Part shown: one piece after another, positions 45,111-55,560 of the stretch
Layout: every line of letters starts with the position of its first letter
Position numbering within the stretch: position 1 is the first letter of the stretch
Origin: Ovis canadensis
Lineage: Eukaryota; Chordata; Mammalia; Artiodactyla; Bovidae
Reading direction: 5' to 3'
Assembly (NCBI RefSeq): GCF_042477335.2
Contig: NC_091248.1
Span: 117,642,501 to 117,706,500 of the forward strand
DNA length: 64,000 bases
Program-made: the position numbers and the translations under genes
The notes under the pieces: model-generated
Told to the model about the DNA's origin: nothing
Database searches by the model: none
What the model saw: only the letters and a program-made list of their open reading frames with translations

Positions 45111-46503
45111 TATCTTGCTGAGCAAATTTGGAAAACTCAGCAGTGGCCACAGGACTGGAAAAGGTCAGTTTTCATTCCAATTCCAAAGAAAGGAAATGCA
45201 AAAGAATGCTCAAACTACCGCACAATTGCACTCATCTCACATGCTAGTAAAGTAATGCTCAAAATTCTCCAAGCCAGGCTTCAGCAATACGTGAACCGTG
45301 AACTTCCAGATGTTCAAGCTGGTTTTAGAGAAGGCAGAGGAACCAGAGATCAAATTGCCAACATCTGCTGGATCATGGAAAAAGCAAGAGAGTTCCAGAA
45401 ACACATCTATTTCTGCTTTATTGACTATGCCAAAGCCTTTGACTGTGTGGATTACAATAAACTGTGGAAAATTCTGAGAGAGATGGGAATACCAGACCAC
45501 CTGATCTGCCTCTTGAGAATCCTATATGCAGGTCAGGAAGCAATAGTTAGAACTGGACATGGAACAACAGACTGGTTCCAAATAGGAAAAGGAGTACGTC
45601 AAGGCTGTATATTGTCACCCTGCTTATTTAACTTCTATGCAGAGTACATCATGAGAAACGCTGGACTGGAAGAAACACAAGCTGGAATCAAGATTGCCAG
45701 GAGAAATATCAATAACCTCAGATATGCAGATGACACCACCCTTACGGCAGAAAGTGAAGAGGAGTTAAAAAGCCTCTTGATAAAAGTGAAAGAGGAGAGC
45801 GAAAAAGTTGGCTTAAAGCTCAACATTCGGAAAACGAAGATCATGGCATCCGGTCCCATCACTTCATGGGAAATAGATGGGGAAACAGTGGAAACAGTGT
45901 CAGACTTTATTTATTTGGGCTCCAAAATCACTGCAGATGGTGATTGCAGCCATGAAATTAAAAGACGCTTACTCCTTGGAAGAAAAGTTATGACCAACCT
46001 AGATAGCATATTCAAAAGCAGAGACATTACTTTGCCAACAAAGGTCTGTCTAGTTAAGGCTATGATTTTTCCTGTGGTCATGTATGGATGTGAGAGTTAG
46101 ACTGTGAAGAAGGCTGAGCGCCAAAGAATTGATGCTTTTGAACTGTGGTGTTGGAGAAGACTCTTGAGAGTCCCTTGGACTGCAAGGAGATCCAACCAGT
46201 CCATTCTGAAGGAGATCAACCCTGGGATTTCTTTGGAAGGAATGATGCTAAAGCTGAAGCTCCAGTACTTTGGCCACCTCATGCGGAGAGTTGACTCATT
46301 GGAAAAGACTCTGATGCTGTGAGGGATTAGGGGCAGGAGGAGAAGGGGATGACCGAGGATGAGATGGCTGGATGGCATCACTGACTCTATGGACGTGAGT
46401 CTGAGTGAACTCCGGGAGTTGGTGATGAACAGGGAGGCCTGGCATGCTGCTATTCATGGGGTCGCAGAGTCGGACACGACTGAGGGACTGAACTGAACTG
46501 AAG
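45111..46503 (+). mobile_element. BovB (RTE) LINE with near-open reverse transcriptase region
   Basis: 5'-truncated sense BovB, about 1.4 kb. An open frame at 45255-46097 gives 281 residues with recognisable non-LTR reverse transcriptase motifs: FIDYAKAFDCVD (motif A region), GVRQGCILSP (motif B region) and the catalytic YADD at 45723-45734. A TAG at 46098-46100 replaces the Trp codon expected after GCES. The frame then resumes with KKAERQRIDAFELWCWRR, with another stop near 46321. The endonuclease half is missing. The tail is GACTGAACTGAACTGA. BovB is known for horizontal spread between squamates and ruminants. This copy is dead. Confidence 0.92.
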
Positions 46504-47420
46504 GACCATTTGCCACTATTAACCACTCCTTCCTTTTTTCTCTTTGCTTTCATGATACATATTGTTTTCTTCTCACTCCAGCCATTTGTCTTCAGTGTTC
46601 TCTTCTGTATATCACTTACATGTTGGTGTTTGTTGGGTGCAGACCTAGGTCTTTAACCTCATACTCTATATGCTTTCCCTGGTTGATCACCTCCATTCCA
46701 ATGCTTTAATTATCAACAGGCTAACTCCAGTCCATGATCCCCACCCCAATCAAGTTATAAAAACCTGTTTGTCCAGTGGCCAGAAACCACCACTTAGATG
46801 ACTCAAAGGCATCTCAAATTCAGTGCTTCTAAAATGGAACCTCCTCATTCCCTCATAAATCTCTCTGGCATTCCCTAACATTTTTACTCAATCACTCAAG
46901 TCATAAATCTGAGTTATTCTAGACTGCTTCCTTACCTTCACATCCTCAGTTAAATAATCACTAAATTAGGTAATACCCTCCTAAGAATCTTGAACCTCTA
47001 TTGCTACTACCCTATTGGAGACCTTATGTCTTGCATCTTTTCTGTGAACCTTTGCCCTCCCTAATTGGTCTCACTAAATCCAAATTATGCTCTTCAATCA
47101 ATTAATATTCCATAATGTACAGATCTGATCTTGTCTCTCCAACTTATAACCCTTCAAGCTAAACTTAACAAGGTCCTCTAGGATCTGGCCCTTGCTAAAT
47201 CTCTTTAGCTTCATTTCTCCTCTTTACATCTGACGGTCTAGCCATACAGAAATTCACTCAGTTCTACAAGCCATGGCTCTCTTTCAATATTCTGTTGTTC
47301 CATATGCATGGAAAGCTCTTTCTCTCAACTATCCCCCACTTCTCAGGCTAATTCCGATTCACTCTTTAGCTCTCAGGTTAAATTTTGCTTTCTCTCTTTT
47401 TTTCCTTCTTCCTTCAACAA
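46504..47420 (+). repeat. L2 LINE, sense (right part, after the BovB insertion)
   Basis: Sense L2 coding remnants: CACTATTAACCACTCCTTCC, GCTTTCCCTGGTTGATCACC, TCTAGGATCTGGCCCTTGCT and GCATGGAAAGCTCTTTCTCT. These are in L2 order and follow logically from the 45012-45110 piece. Many stops. Confidence 0.65.
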
Positions 47421-47423
47421 GGT

Positions 47424-47527
47424 TTTTGGTTTTTTTGCACGTGCTGTGTGCCAACCAGGGATTGAGCCCTGGGCAACAGCATTGAAAGCGCCGAGTACTA
47501 ACCACTGGACCGCTAAGGAATTCCCTC
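47424..47527 (-). repeat. CHR-type SINE, antisense
   Basis: GTGTGCCAACCAGGGATTGAG, GCCGAGTACTAACCACTGGA and CGCTAAGGAATTCCCT. Confidence 0.75.
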
Positions 47528-47656
47528 AATAAGCATTTTAAAATGCCTATTATGGGGCTGACTGTGGCGTCAATATCTACTTTTCACTCTTTAAAACCTC
47601 TATCTTTAATAGAGCAGTCAAGTAGCTCACTCAGTTTAGGCTTGGTTCTTGCTATT

Positions 47657-48136
47657 TCAGTCAGTTCACTTGCTTAGTAGTGTGCGACTCATGGGACCCT
47701 ATTGCCTGCAGCACACCAGGCCTCCCTGTCCATCACCAATTCCCAGAATTTACTCAGACTCATATTCAATGAGTCAGTTATGCCATCCAACCATCTCATC
47801 CTCTCTCATCCCCTTCTCCTCCTGCCCTCAGTCTTTCCCAGCATCAGGGTATCTTCAAATGAGTCAGCTCTTCGCATCAGGTGGCCAAAGTACTGGAGTT
47901 TCAGCTTTAGCATTAGTCCTTCCAATGAACACCCAGGACTGATCTCCTTTAGAATGAACTGGTTGGATCTCCTCGCAGACCAAGGGACTCTCAAGAGTAT
48001 TCTCCAACACCACAGTTCAAAAGCATCAGTTCTTCGGCACTCAGCTTTCTTTATAGTCCAACTCTCACATCCATACATGACTATTGGAAAAACCATAGCT
48101 TTGACTAGACAGACCTTTGTTGGTAATGTCTCACTA
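47657..48136 (-). repeat. BovB LINE 3' region, antisense
   Basis: Begins with the antisense tail (CAGTTCACTTGCTTAGTAGT). Minus-strand open frames include the BovB C-terminal pieces SWTIKKAECRRTDAFELWCW and [19 protein letters not shown]. 5'-truncated. Confidence 0.88.
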
Positions 48137-48417
48137 TTTCTCCTCTCCATAAACTTCAAATGTTTATGAATTTTGACTAGACTGTTTCTGTCTGGTTTTG
48201 AGTCATTAGTACTTTGCTTGTCCTTCATATGGATAAATGTTCAAGACATAAATACAAACACAATGATAACAAAAGGTTCACATACTAGGATTATGTGGGG
48301 TGGAAAAAAAGCAGTGTAGTTTTGAACTAAAGGCAGGCTAATCCAAGGTACTTTATGTTTGTAAGGTAAATTTTTAATCACTCAACTAAAAAGATATAAT
48401 TTACATTGATTTCTTCT

Positions 48418-48535
48418 TTGGGGGGGCAGGGGTCATGCTGCATGCAGGATCTTAGCCCAACCAGCGGTCTAACCAGTGCTTCCCTGCGGTGGAAGTACAG
48501 ACTCTTAACCACTGGATCACAAGGGAATTACCCCA
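48418..48535 (-). repeat. CHR-type SINE, antisense, diverged
   Basis: GGTCATGCTGCATGCAGGATC, GAAGTACAGACTCTTAACCA and CACAAGGGAATTACCCC; a decayed antisense copy with a G-rich head. Confidence 0.7.
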
Positions 48536-48727
48536 GAATTTGAAGTTTTTAATCTGTATTTAAATTAACAGGAACAATGTTTATAAAATTTGTTATTAGG
48601 TAGGTACTCATCATGAAAGAATCACTGCAATATTAAATTTTACTATATAGCCTTTATTTACTAATTTATAAATTACAATAAAATGAAGAGTTGTCCACTC
48701 TGGATGGCTAGCAAAATGTATGCTATT

Positions 48728-49973
48728 TAGGTTGGTGCAAAAGTAACTGTGGTTTTGGACCATGAATTTTAAATCATTATAACTAGACTCAAACACATCT
48801 TTATTAACCAAAATAGGAAACATTACAATCAACATATTTTTGCCAACAAGAAATGTTTGTTTATTCCTGTGGCATAAAAATCCATGCTTCAGGATCCCAT
48901 GAACTCCTGGAAAGCATTTTCTGCCTCCTGCTGGTTGTGGAAGCATTTTCCCTGCAAAAATTTGTTGAGATGCTTGAAGAAGTGGTAGTTGGTTGGCAAG
49001 AGGTCAGGTGAATATGGCGGATGAGGCGAAACTTCATAGCCCAATTCATTCTACTTTTGAAGCACTGGTGGTGCGATGTGCAGTTGGGCATTCTTGTGGA
49101 GAAGAACTGGGCCCTGTTTGTTGACCAATGCCAGCTGCAGGCGTTGCGGTGTCCGGTGCATCTCATCAATTTGCTGAGCATACTTCTCAGGTGTAATGGT
49201 TTCCCAGAGATTCAAATAGCTGTAGTGGATCAGACTGGCAGTAGACCACCAAACGGTGACCGTGACCTTTTTTTGGTGCAAGCTTGGCTTTGGGAAATGC
49301 TTTGGAGCTTCTTCTCAGTCTAACCACTGAACTGGTTGTCATATAAAATCCACTTTTTGTCGCATGTCACAATCTGATCAAGAAATGGTTTGTTGCTTTG
49401 CACAGTATAAAGAGATGACACTTCAAAACGACGTTTTTTTTGATTTTCGATCAGTTCATGAGGCACCCACTTATCTTTTTCACCTTTCTAATTTGCTTCA
49501 AATGCCAAATGACCATAGAATGGTTGACGCTGAGTTCTTTCAGCAACTTCTTGTGTAGTTGTAAGAGGATCAGCTTTGATGATTGCTCTGTTGATCGTTA
49601 TCAACTTCTGATGGCCAACTACTGCACTTCTCATCTTCAAGGCTCTCATCTCCTTTGCAAAACTTCTTAAACCACCACTGCCACTGTATGTTCGCTAGCA
49701 GTTCCTGGGCCAAATGCATTGTTGATGTTTCGAGTTGTCACTGCTGCTTTACGACCCATTTTGAACTCGAATTAAGAAAATTGCTCGAATTTACTTTTGG
49801 TCTAACATCATTTCCTAGTCTAAAATAAATATAAAATAAACAGGAAGTAATAAGTCATTAGCAAAACATCAAAGCAAGAAATGTGCATTAAAATGATGTA
49901 TAATATAACCACATTTAAGAATGCATTCCAATTTTAACAATGCAAAAACTACAATTACTTTTGCACCAACCTT
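48728..49973 (-). mobile_element. Mariner (Hsmar1-like) DNA transposon, decayed
   Basis: About 1.24 kb. Both ends carry the mariner terminal inverted repeat GGTTGGTGCAAAAGTAA (48730-48746; inverted at 49955-49971). A TA lies at the left flank; the right TA appears mutated. Transposase coding is on the minus strand, starting near the ATG at 49759 and recognisable in pieces: the C-terminal zone at 48611-48946 includes KMLPQPAGGRKCFPG and KHGFLCHRNKQTF. The reading frame hops between frames and contains stops, so it is inactive. Length is close to that of a full Hsmar1-type element. Confidence 0.92.
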
Positions 49974-50153
49974 GTACCTATTCTAATTTTTAATTACCTA
50001 GTTGATGGCATGTATAGATTAAGAGTATATACTACTCTTGTAAATTCCTGTTTCCTTATGACAACTTATTCCTGAAGGAATGGATATCATTGCTAGAATG
50101 TACACAAAGACATATTCACAGGTTTGGTTTTGTTTTTGGATAAGAGTAACATA

Positions 50154-50452
50154 GTCCATTCTAAAGGAGATCAGCCCTGGGTGTTCTTTGGAAGGAATGA
50201 TGCTAAAGTTGAAACTCCAGTACTTTGGCCACCTCATGTGAAGAGCTGACTCACTGGAAAAGACTGATGCTGGGAGGCAGGAGGAGAAGGGGACGACAGA
50301 GGATGAGATGGCTGGATGGCATCACGACTCAATGGATGTGAGTTTGAGTGAACTCCGGGAGATGGTGATGGACAGGGAGGCCTGGCGTGCTGCGATTCAT
50401 GGGGTCACAAAGAGTCAGACACGACTGAGTGACTGAACTGAACTGACTGAAT
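50154..50452 (+). repeat. BovB LINE 3' end, sense
   Basis: GTCCATTCTAAAGGAGATCAG, TTTGGCCACCTCATGTGAAG, GGATGGCATCACGACTC and the GACTGAACTGAACTGACTGA tail. Confidence 0.9.
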
Positions 50453-50729
50453 ACACGGTTACTAAATTTTAAAAATTAGAAAAAGATTAAAAAGAGAACA
50501 AACTTCTGTTAATGACAGTCTAGGTAATTTAGATTTACACTTCAGTTGAACACAGCTAAAAACCATGGATGAAATATTTTAATTCTTAAAATCATTAAAG
50601 AGCTGTTAAGATAAGTAGGAAATAGTAGGCCAAATCTTAGAAGACAAGAACCAAGAAAAGTGCAGCACACAAAGGCACATTTTTGGCCTCAGGACATTTG
50701 CCAATTTAGTAGCAATAGCTTCAGTTTTG

Positions 50730-50999
50730 GAGAAGGCAATGGCAACCCACTCCAGTACTCTTGCCTGGAAAATCCCATGGGCGGAGGAACCTGCTAGGCT
50801 GCAGTCCATGGGGTCGCGAAGAGTCGGACACGACCGAGTGACTTACTTACACTTTTCATTTTCATGCATTGGAGAAGGAAATGGCAACCCACTCCAGTGT
50901 TCTTGCCTGGAGAATCCCAGGGACAGGGGAGCCTGGTGGGAAGCCGTCTTTGGGGTTGCACAGAGTCGGACATGACTGAAGCGACTCTGCAGCAGCAGC
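50730..50999 (+). repeat. Bov-A2 dimeric SINE with target-site duplication
   Basis: Two Bov-A monomers joined by the CATTTTCATGCATTGGAG linker, with an AGC tail. Flanked by 13-bp direct repeats AGCTTCAGTTTTG (50717-50729 and 51000-51012). Confidence 0.95.
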
Positions 51000-51289
51000 A
51001 GCTTCAGTTTTGAAATTAACCTGCACTTTTGGTAGGATCATAGAGGTGAGGGAGGCAAAAAGCCAAGTCTCAGGCCTACCAAGGTGAGTACTCTAAGAAA
51101 CCCACACTCACTTTAAATTAGGACTCTGCAGTTCACTCTCAAGGGTGAAATGGAAATTAAAAAGTCCTTGTCAGCCTTTCAGACCAGATTTTTGCCATTT
51201 TGGTGTCAAGAGAAATTAAAGCATTGAATTTGTATTATGATGATCCTCTTTGGAGAAAGACAGCATTATATCCTACACATATTTTTTCA

Positions 51290-52090
51290 AGTACATGTTC
51301 AGCAGACAAAGATAATCAGATAGATAAGAAAACAAGACCCCAAAAGTGAAATCCAGGAGAAACAACAGACACAGAACCATAGAAAACTTCAGAGATATTA
51401 TAATTAGCAAACTCAGATTACAAGACAATTATGATCACTGGGTCAAGTAATAGCCAACCTTGGGAATTTCATCAAGGAACCAGAAACCATAAAAAATTAC
51501 TTAGATTTGAAAAACAACCAAATAAAAATTCTGTAACTGAAAAAATAAAGAATTCATCACATAAGTTTAACAACAGACTAGATACAGCTGAAAGGTTAGT
51601 GAACAATAAAATTCATCAGAAAAGAAAGCATCAAGAAGGGAGCTTGGCACAACAAGGTGGAAAATGCAACGAGAATAAAGAGATATAGAGGAAACAATGA
51701 AAACTTGATTTAGAGGTCCAGAAGTTGATGAATGACAGTATTCAAGAATAGCTAAAAATTTTCCTGAAATTGATTAAAAAAAAAGATGTCAGTCCACTGT
51801 TTCTAAAAGCTCAATGAATCACAAGCAGAATAAAAATAAATCCATACCCAGATAGAGCAAGCTGCAGAAAAATACAGGCAAAAAGAACACAATTTGAAAG
51901 TAAACAGCCCAGCTTTCTTCAAAGGAATGAGACTGAGAACTGACCTCCCAGGAACAAGGAAGGCAGCAGAATGACAGAATTTATGTGCCAAAAGGAAATA
52001 ACTTTCAACCTAGAATATCCATCTAGAATTGAGAAAGGCAAGCTAAAGGTCTTTTCAGATCAACAAAAATGGCAGAGTTCTCTACTAGCA
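51290..52090 (+). repeat. L1 LINE internal fragment, sense
   Basis: A-rich sense L1 sequence of the ORF1/5' region type: GAAATCCAGGAGAAACAAC, GAACAATAAAATTCATCAG, AGCTCAATGAATCACAAGCAG, ACCTAGAATATCCATCTAG and AGGTCTTTTCAGATCAAC. The 85-codon open frame at 51431 is part of it, not a gene. Confidence 0.65.
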
Positions 52091-52119
52091 AGCCAATAGG
52101 AAAGCAAACCCGGAGGCAG

Positions 52120-52335
52120 GGCAGGCAAGTGTCTGGAAAGAGCTAGACAGTAAATATTTCAGTCTTCCAGGTCATAGGGTATGGTATCTGCCAACCACTT
52201 AACTCTGCTGTTGTAGTCTAAAGAAACTGTAGACAGTAACACATGAACAAGCCTGGCAGTATTTCAATGAAACTAGTCACAAAAATTGGCAATGGCCTGG
52301 ATCTGATGAGTGAATTGTATATTGCTGACTCCTGT
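52120..52335 (+). repeat. hAT-type DNA transposon relic
   Basis: AGACAGTAAATATTTCAGTC, ACTTAACTCTGCTGTTGTAG and GGCAATGGCCTGGATCTG follow a common mammalian non-autonomous element. The family name is uncertain. A reverse-oriented relative lies at 61125-61315. Confidence 0.5.
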
Positions 52336-52461
52336 CCTAAAGTTTAAACATAAGACAAAAGGGAAATGATCCCAGATGGAAAGGCAGATTCCACAAAGAA
52401 AGAAAAAGTGGTAAATAAACAAACATTGATATGAAATTTGGTTTTAAAAAGCCATATTGAA

Positions 52462-52580
52462 CTGGGAAATCCCAGGTGGCCCAGTGGTTAAGACTCCATG
52501 CTTTCACTGCTGCAGGCCCAGGTTCAATCCCTAATGGGGAGCTAAGATCTTGCAAGCTCTGGGGTGCAGCCAAAAAAAGA
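52462..52580 (+). repeat. CHR-type SINE, sense
   Basis: GGGAAATCCCAGGTGGCCCA, GGTTAAGACTCCATGCTTTC, CAGGTTCAATCCCTAATGGG and GCAGCCAAAAAAAG with an A-rich tail. Confidence 0.88.
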
Positions 52581-52747
52581 AAAGAAAAAAACAAACCAAA
52601 ATTCTAAACCATATGATTAACAAGTGCATTTATCTTGGGAAGAGGTTTAAATGTAGTTTTCTTGGTTCTCTGTATTAGCTCTCTGAGTGAAGTGTAAAGG
52701 CATTGATTAGATTTTGATACATTAAAAATGGCCCTTATAACTTCTAG

Positions 52748-52808
52748 CTGCTGCTGCTGCTGCTGCTATCGCTTCAGTCGTGTCCGACTCTGTGCGACCC
52801 CATGGACT
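52748..52808 (-). repeat. Bov-A fragment with (GCT)n, antisense
   Basis: Six GCT units (the antisense AGC tail) followed by ATCGCTTCAGTCGTGTCCGA and TGCGACCCCATGGA. Confidence 0.9.
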
Positions 52809-53164
52809 TCTAGAATAACTGCTAAAAGAAAAGACTAAAATTTCCAAACTACCAGAAGTGGAAAAAATGAAATGATTAAAAGGCAGACAAGAAAGGAGAG
52901 AAAATTAAACCCAAAATAGGTGAGATAAATAGACAAGAGCTTTAAAATCAAGCACGTATGTAATTACATGAATATAAATGAGTAAATTCTTCAATTAAAA
53001 GGCAGTGAATATCAGATTATTAAAAAAGACAAAAACTCTGTTTTCTGAAAATAAAGATTTATCTAAAAAGTGAGCAATCACAAAGGTAGAAAGTAAGCGA
53101 GAGATAGAACTAAACTGTCCTCACTAACACAAACCATTTCAATATTTTAGTATATTTTCCTCTT

Positions 53165-53312
53165 AAGGATGGCGTGCTGCAGTCCTCGGGGTCGTAGAGA
53201 GTCGGACAAGACTGACCGACTGAACTGAAGGATACTGCACACGTAATAGTGTTAGTTGTTCAGTCGTGTCCTTCTCTGCGACCTCATGCGCCACCGGGGA
53301 CGGCCATATATA
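53165..53312. repeat. BovB tail fragment (sense) next to an antisense Bov fragment
   Basis: 53165-53231 is a sense BovB end (GGCGTGCTGCAGTCCTCGGG, CTGACCGACTGAACTGAAG). 53248-53312 holds GTTGTTCAGTCGTGTCCTTC, the antisense start of a Bov-tA/BovB tail. The two tails face each other. Confidence 0.8.
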
Positions 53313-53511
53313 GTAGTGCATTTCTCTCACACGTATTAATTTGTAAATTTTTCTTTTACTGTAAATAGTTTCCAAAGGATGACACTCCACGTATTTGGAG
53401 TTGTTTGAATTTTCAACTCTCTGAATAACTGGTAGGAAACTATCTTTTCAGTTACTAAACACTGCGATTATTCGAAGATAGACCCAATATGCTTTTAAAG
53501 GGATCTGGGGG

Positions 53512-53592
53512 GATATTCCCTGGCGGTAGGGCCAGTGGTTAGTTCTGAGGCTTCCCTCCCAAGCTGCACCGTAAGGCCGAATAAAAAGGGTG
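53512..53592 (+). repeat. CHR-type SINE fragment, sense
   Basis: ATTCCCTGGCGGTAGGGCCA, GTGGTTAGTTCTGAGGCTTC and the end AGGCCGAATAAAAAG suggest a decayed sense copy. Confidence 0.5.
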
Positions 53593-53774
53593 TGGTGGGG
53601 GGGGGCACCTTGAGACTACAATTGCTATTTCACGTACATTTTTTATTGATCTTGCTAATAAAGTTCACAGGCGATGTATATAACATTTTAATGAAACAAA
53701 AATTTTCACCATTATTTCCTTTCAAAAAGTACCTGTGTCTCTTCTTAAGGAATTATTATTTTACAATAAAAGTT

Positions 53775-53945
53775 AAAACATCAGGACAAGGCTCTGGGAT
53801 AAGCATTTTCTGTGAGCTCATTTAGTCCTCACATACCTATAGCTTCATCGGAGATTGAGATTTAAGGGGAAAAAAAAATCACGGAAGGTCCCACAGTTAG
53901 GAATCCGTCCACCTATGTCTGGAACGTAGGGTGATGGCTAAGCTA
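53775..53945 (-). repeat. MIR SINE, antisense
   Basis: GAGCTCATTTAGTCCTCACAT, AAGGTCCCACAGTTAGGAAT and CGTCCACCTATGTCTGGAAC resemble antisense MIR. Confidence 0.5.
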
Positions 53946-54449
53946 ACCCAAACCACAGGCTTTCTTTTCCATTGTCAAAGCTGCTGATATACCAAAAAAG
54001 CCTCCTCCTTCAAATTTAGCTGTCAAGTAAGGGAGAAAATTCTCTACAAAATGACCTCCTTTCTTTAGAATACTGCTTAATTTTTATAGTTTATAATTTA
54101 GACTAACAGCCTCCTGCTATATAAGTAACGATGATAAATCCGAATGGGTTGATGACCTGCTCCTAGTGTATTAATTTCAGACATTATTTCCTGAACCTAA
54201 CTTATTCCAGTTGGGCGGCTTAAAGCCTCTCTGCATAGATTAAGGAAAATGACCCAGCTGTCAGATCTCCAGGGCTTCTTTCGCAGGCGGTCGGGTCATA
54301 ATGAGAAAAGGGTTGAGTCTACATGATCACAGGCCCTTGGGCTTGTGAAAACGAGTTAATTGGTCAGGTCAATGAGTATGTCAGGAATACGCCCATAATA
54401 GCTACTAACGCTGCTAACCTCCGTCGAAATGCCAGATATGGTTTCTACT

Positions 54450-55560
54450 TACTTTCGACTCTGGCTAACCCTCTGGCCCACTGGCTAACTTGGGTCTGGC
54501 TCGCCAGCACACCGCCCGGCGAAGCCCTAGCGGACCCACAACCCGGAGAGCGAGGTTTCGCGCCCGGGGCGTATCCGGCTTGAGTCACCCGAGTCTCGCG
54601 ATATCTAGAGGCAGGGGCGGGAGAGGCCGGCGTGCACGCGCCCGAGAGACGTTAGGGTGGAACCCCTCCCGTGCGGGGCGGGCGGAGCGAATACAGTTAG
54701 ACGCCAGTTGGTGGAGCCCCCGCGGGAAACGACTAAGCGCGAGGAGCGTGCGCGCTCTCGTCGCGGCGACGGTGGCGGCGAGCAGCGTCAGAACTTGGAG
54801 GGGGGGCTGACGTCTTCTGGCGGGTGGCGGTGTTGGAGACGAGAGCTTGGTTAGCCGGTATTGCTTCCGTCCCAGGAACCGACGGAGAGAGAGGGAACGA
54901 GGGTCGCTTTCGGGGGCTGCTGACTTCCACGTACGCGTCGTCGTGAGGAGCCGCAGCCCGGACTCTCCTGCAACCCCTCCGGCTTCCTTTCCGCACGCCT
55001 CGAGGCAGCGGCGGCAGAGACAGGCGTCTCAGCTTCCCCCACCCCTTCCCCTTGTCCCCCCCGCCCTAAAGGGCCCTTTCTGCGCCCCACCCCCGCCCGC
55101 CCGCCCGCTACGCCGCCGCCATGTCGGCGCAAGCCCAGATGCGCGCGATGCTGGACCAGTTGATGGGCACCTCCCGGGACGGTAAGTCTCTGCCAGTGCC
55201 CTGGGGGTGGGGGAAGGGATGGGGAAGGCGAGGGGAAGGGGCTCCGCGGGCGCACCTGGGCTTGTGTGTGTGGCTGAGTAAGGGGCTCCCAGATTGGTAA
55301 CACGAGGTCCCGGCTCCCGTCCCATCCAATGAGGGCTGGGCAGGCGGGCCCGGGGGGCGGCGACCGAGCGGATTGGCGGGAACTGCTGCCAATGGGGTCA
55401 GGCGGGGCCTGGAGCCTGAAAGGAGAGTTTGAGCCCCGAGTGTTGACTTGGCTGGGACGGGAGAGCCCACGTCTCTCTTGCGTAGTTCGGTGGCCTGTGT
55501 TGTCGCTGGTTAGGTACCTGCGGACCGCTAAGGCCTCCGCCCCCTGAACTAATTCCTTAA
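54450..55560 (+). promoter_or_regulatory. LUC7L2: LUC7L2 CpG-island promoter and 5' UTR
   Basis: Dense CpG and GC-rich sequence beginning abruptly near 54500 and fading after about 55550. It includes TCTCGCGA at 54594-54601, one half of the TCTCGCGAGA promoter palindrome, a CRE-like TGACGTC at 54808-54814 and several GC boxes. No TATA box. I find no ATG between about 54840 and the LUC7L2 start, so the proximal 5' leader lacks upstream start codons. The transcription start cannot be fixed from sequence. The many long open frames here on both strands are GC artefacts. Confidence 0.85.
55121..55181 (+). CDS. LUC7L2: LUC7L2, coding exon 1 (U1 snRNP-associated splicing factor)
   Basis: ATG in GCCGCCGCCATGTCGG, a near-perfect Kozak context. 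Codes for MSAQAQMRAMLDQLMGTSRD plus the first base of a Gly codon, then donor GTAAGT at 55182 (exit phase 1). This is the distinctive N-terminus of LUC7-like 2. LUC7 proteins bind U1 snRNP and influence 5' splice-site choice; the N-terminal helix precedes two zinc fingers and a C-terminal RS domain, all encoded beyond the window. I looked for exon 2 up to 64000 and did not see it, consistent with a long first intron. Confidence 0.95.

Larger units (their letters stand above)
40850..54440. other. FMC1-LUC7L2 intergenic interval
   Basis: About 13.6 kb, dominated by mobile-element remains listed separately. 52810-53160, 53320-53510, 53600-53770 and 53950-54440 show nothing I can name. No independent gene is supported. 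In human this interval is an intron of the FMC1-LUC7L2 read-through transcript, which presumably applies here as well. Confidence 0.75.

Noticed and set aside
49021-49323. 100-codon plus-strand open frame
   Set aside because: Antisense to the decayed mariner transposase.
51431-51688. 85-codon lysine-rich open frame
   Set aside because: Part of a sense L1 fragment, not a cellular gene.
54490-55470. Long open frames on both strands around the LUC7L2 start (for example 150 codons on minus at 54851-55303)
   Set aside because: Low stop-codon density from high GC. Pro/Arg/Gly-rich translations without domains.
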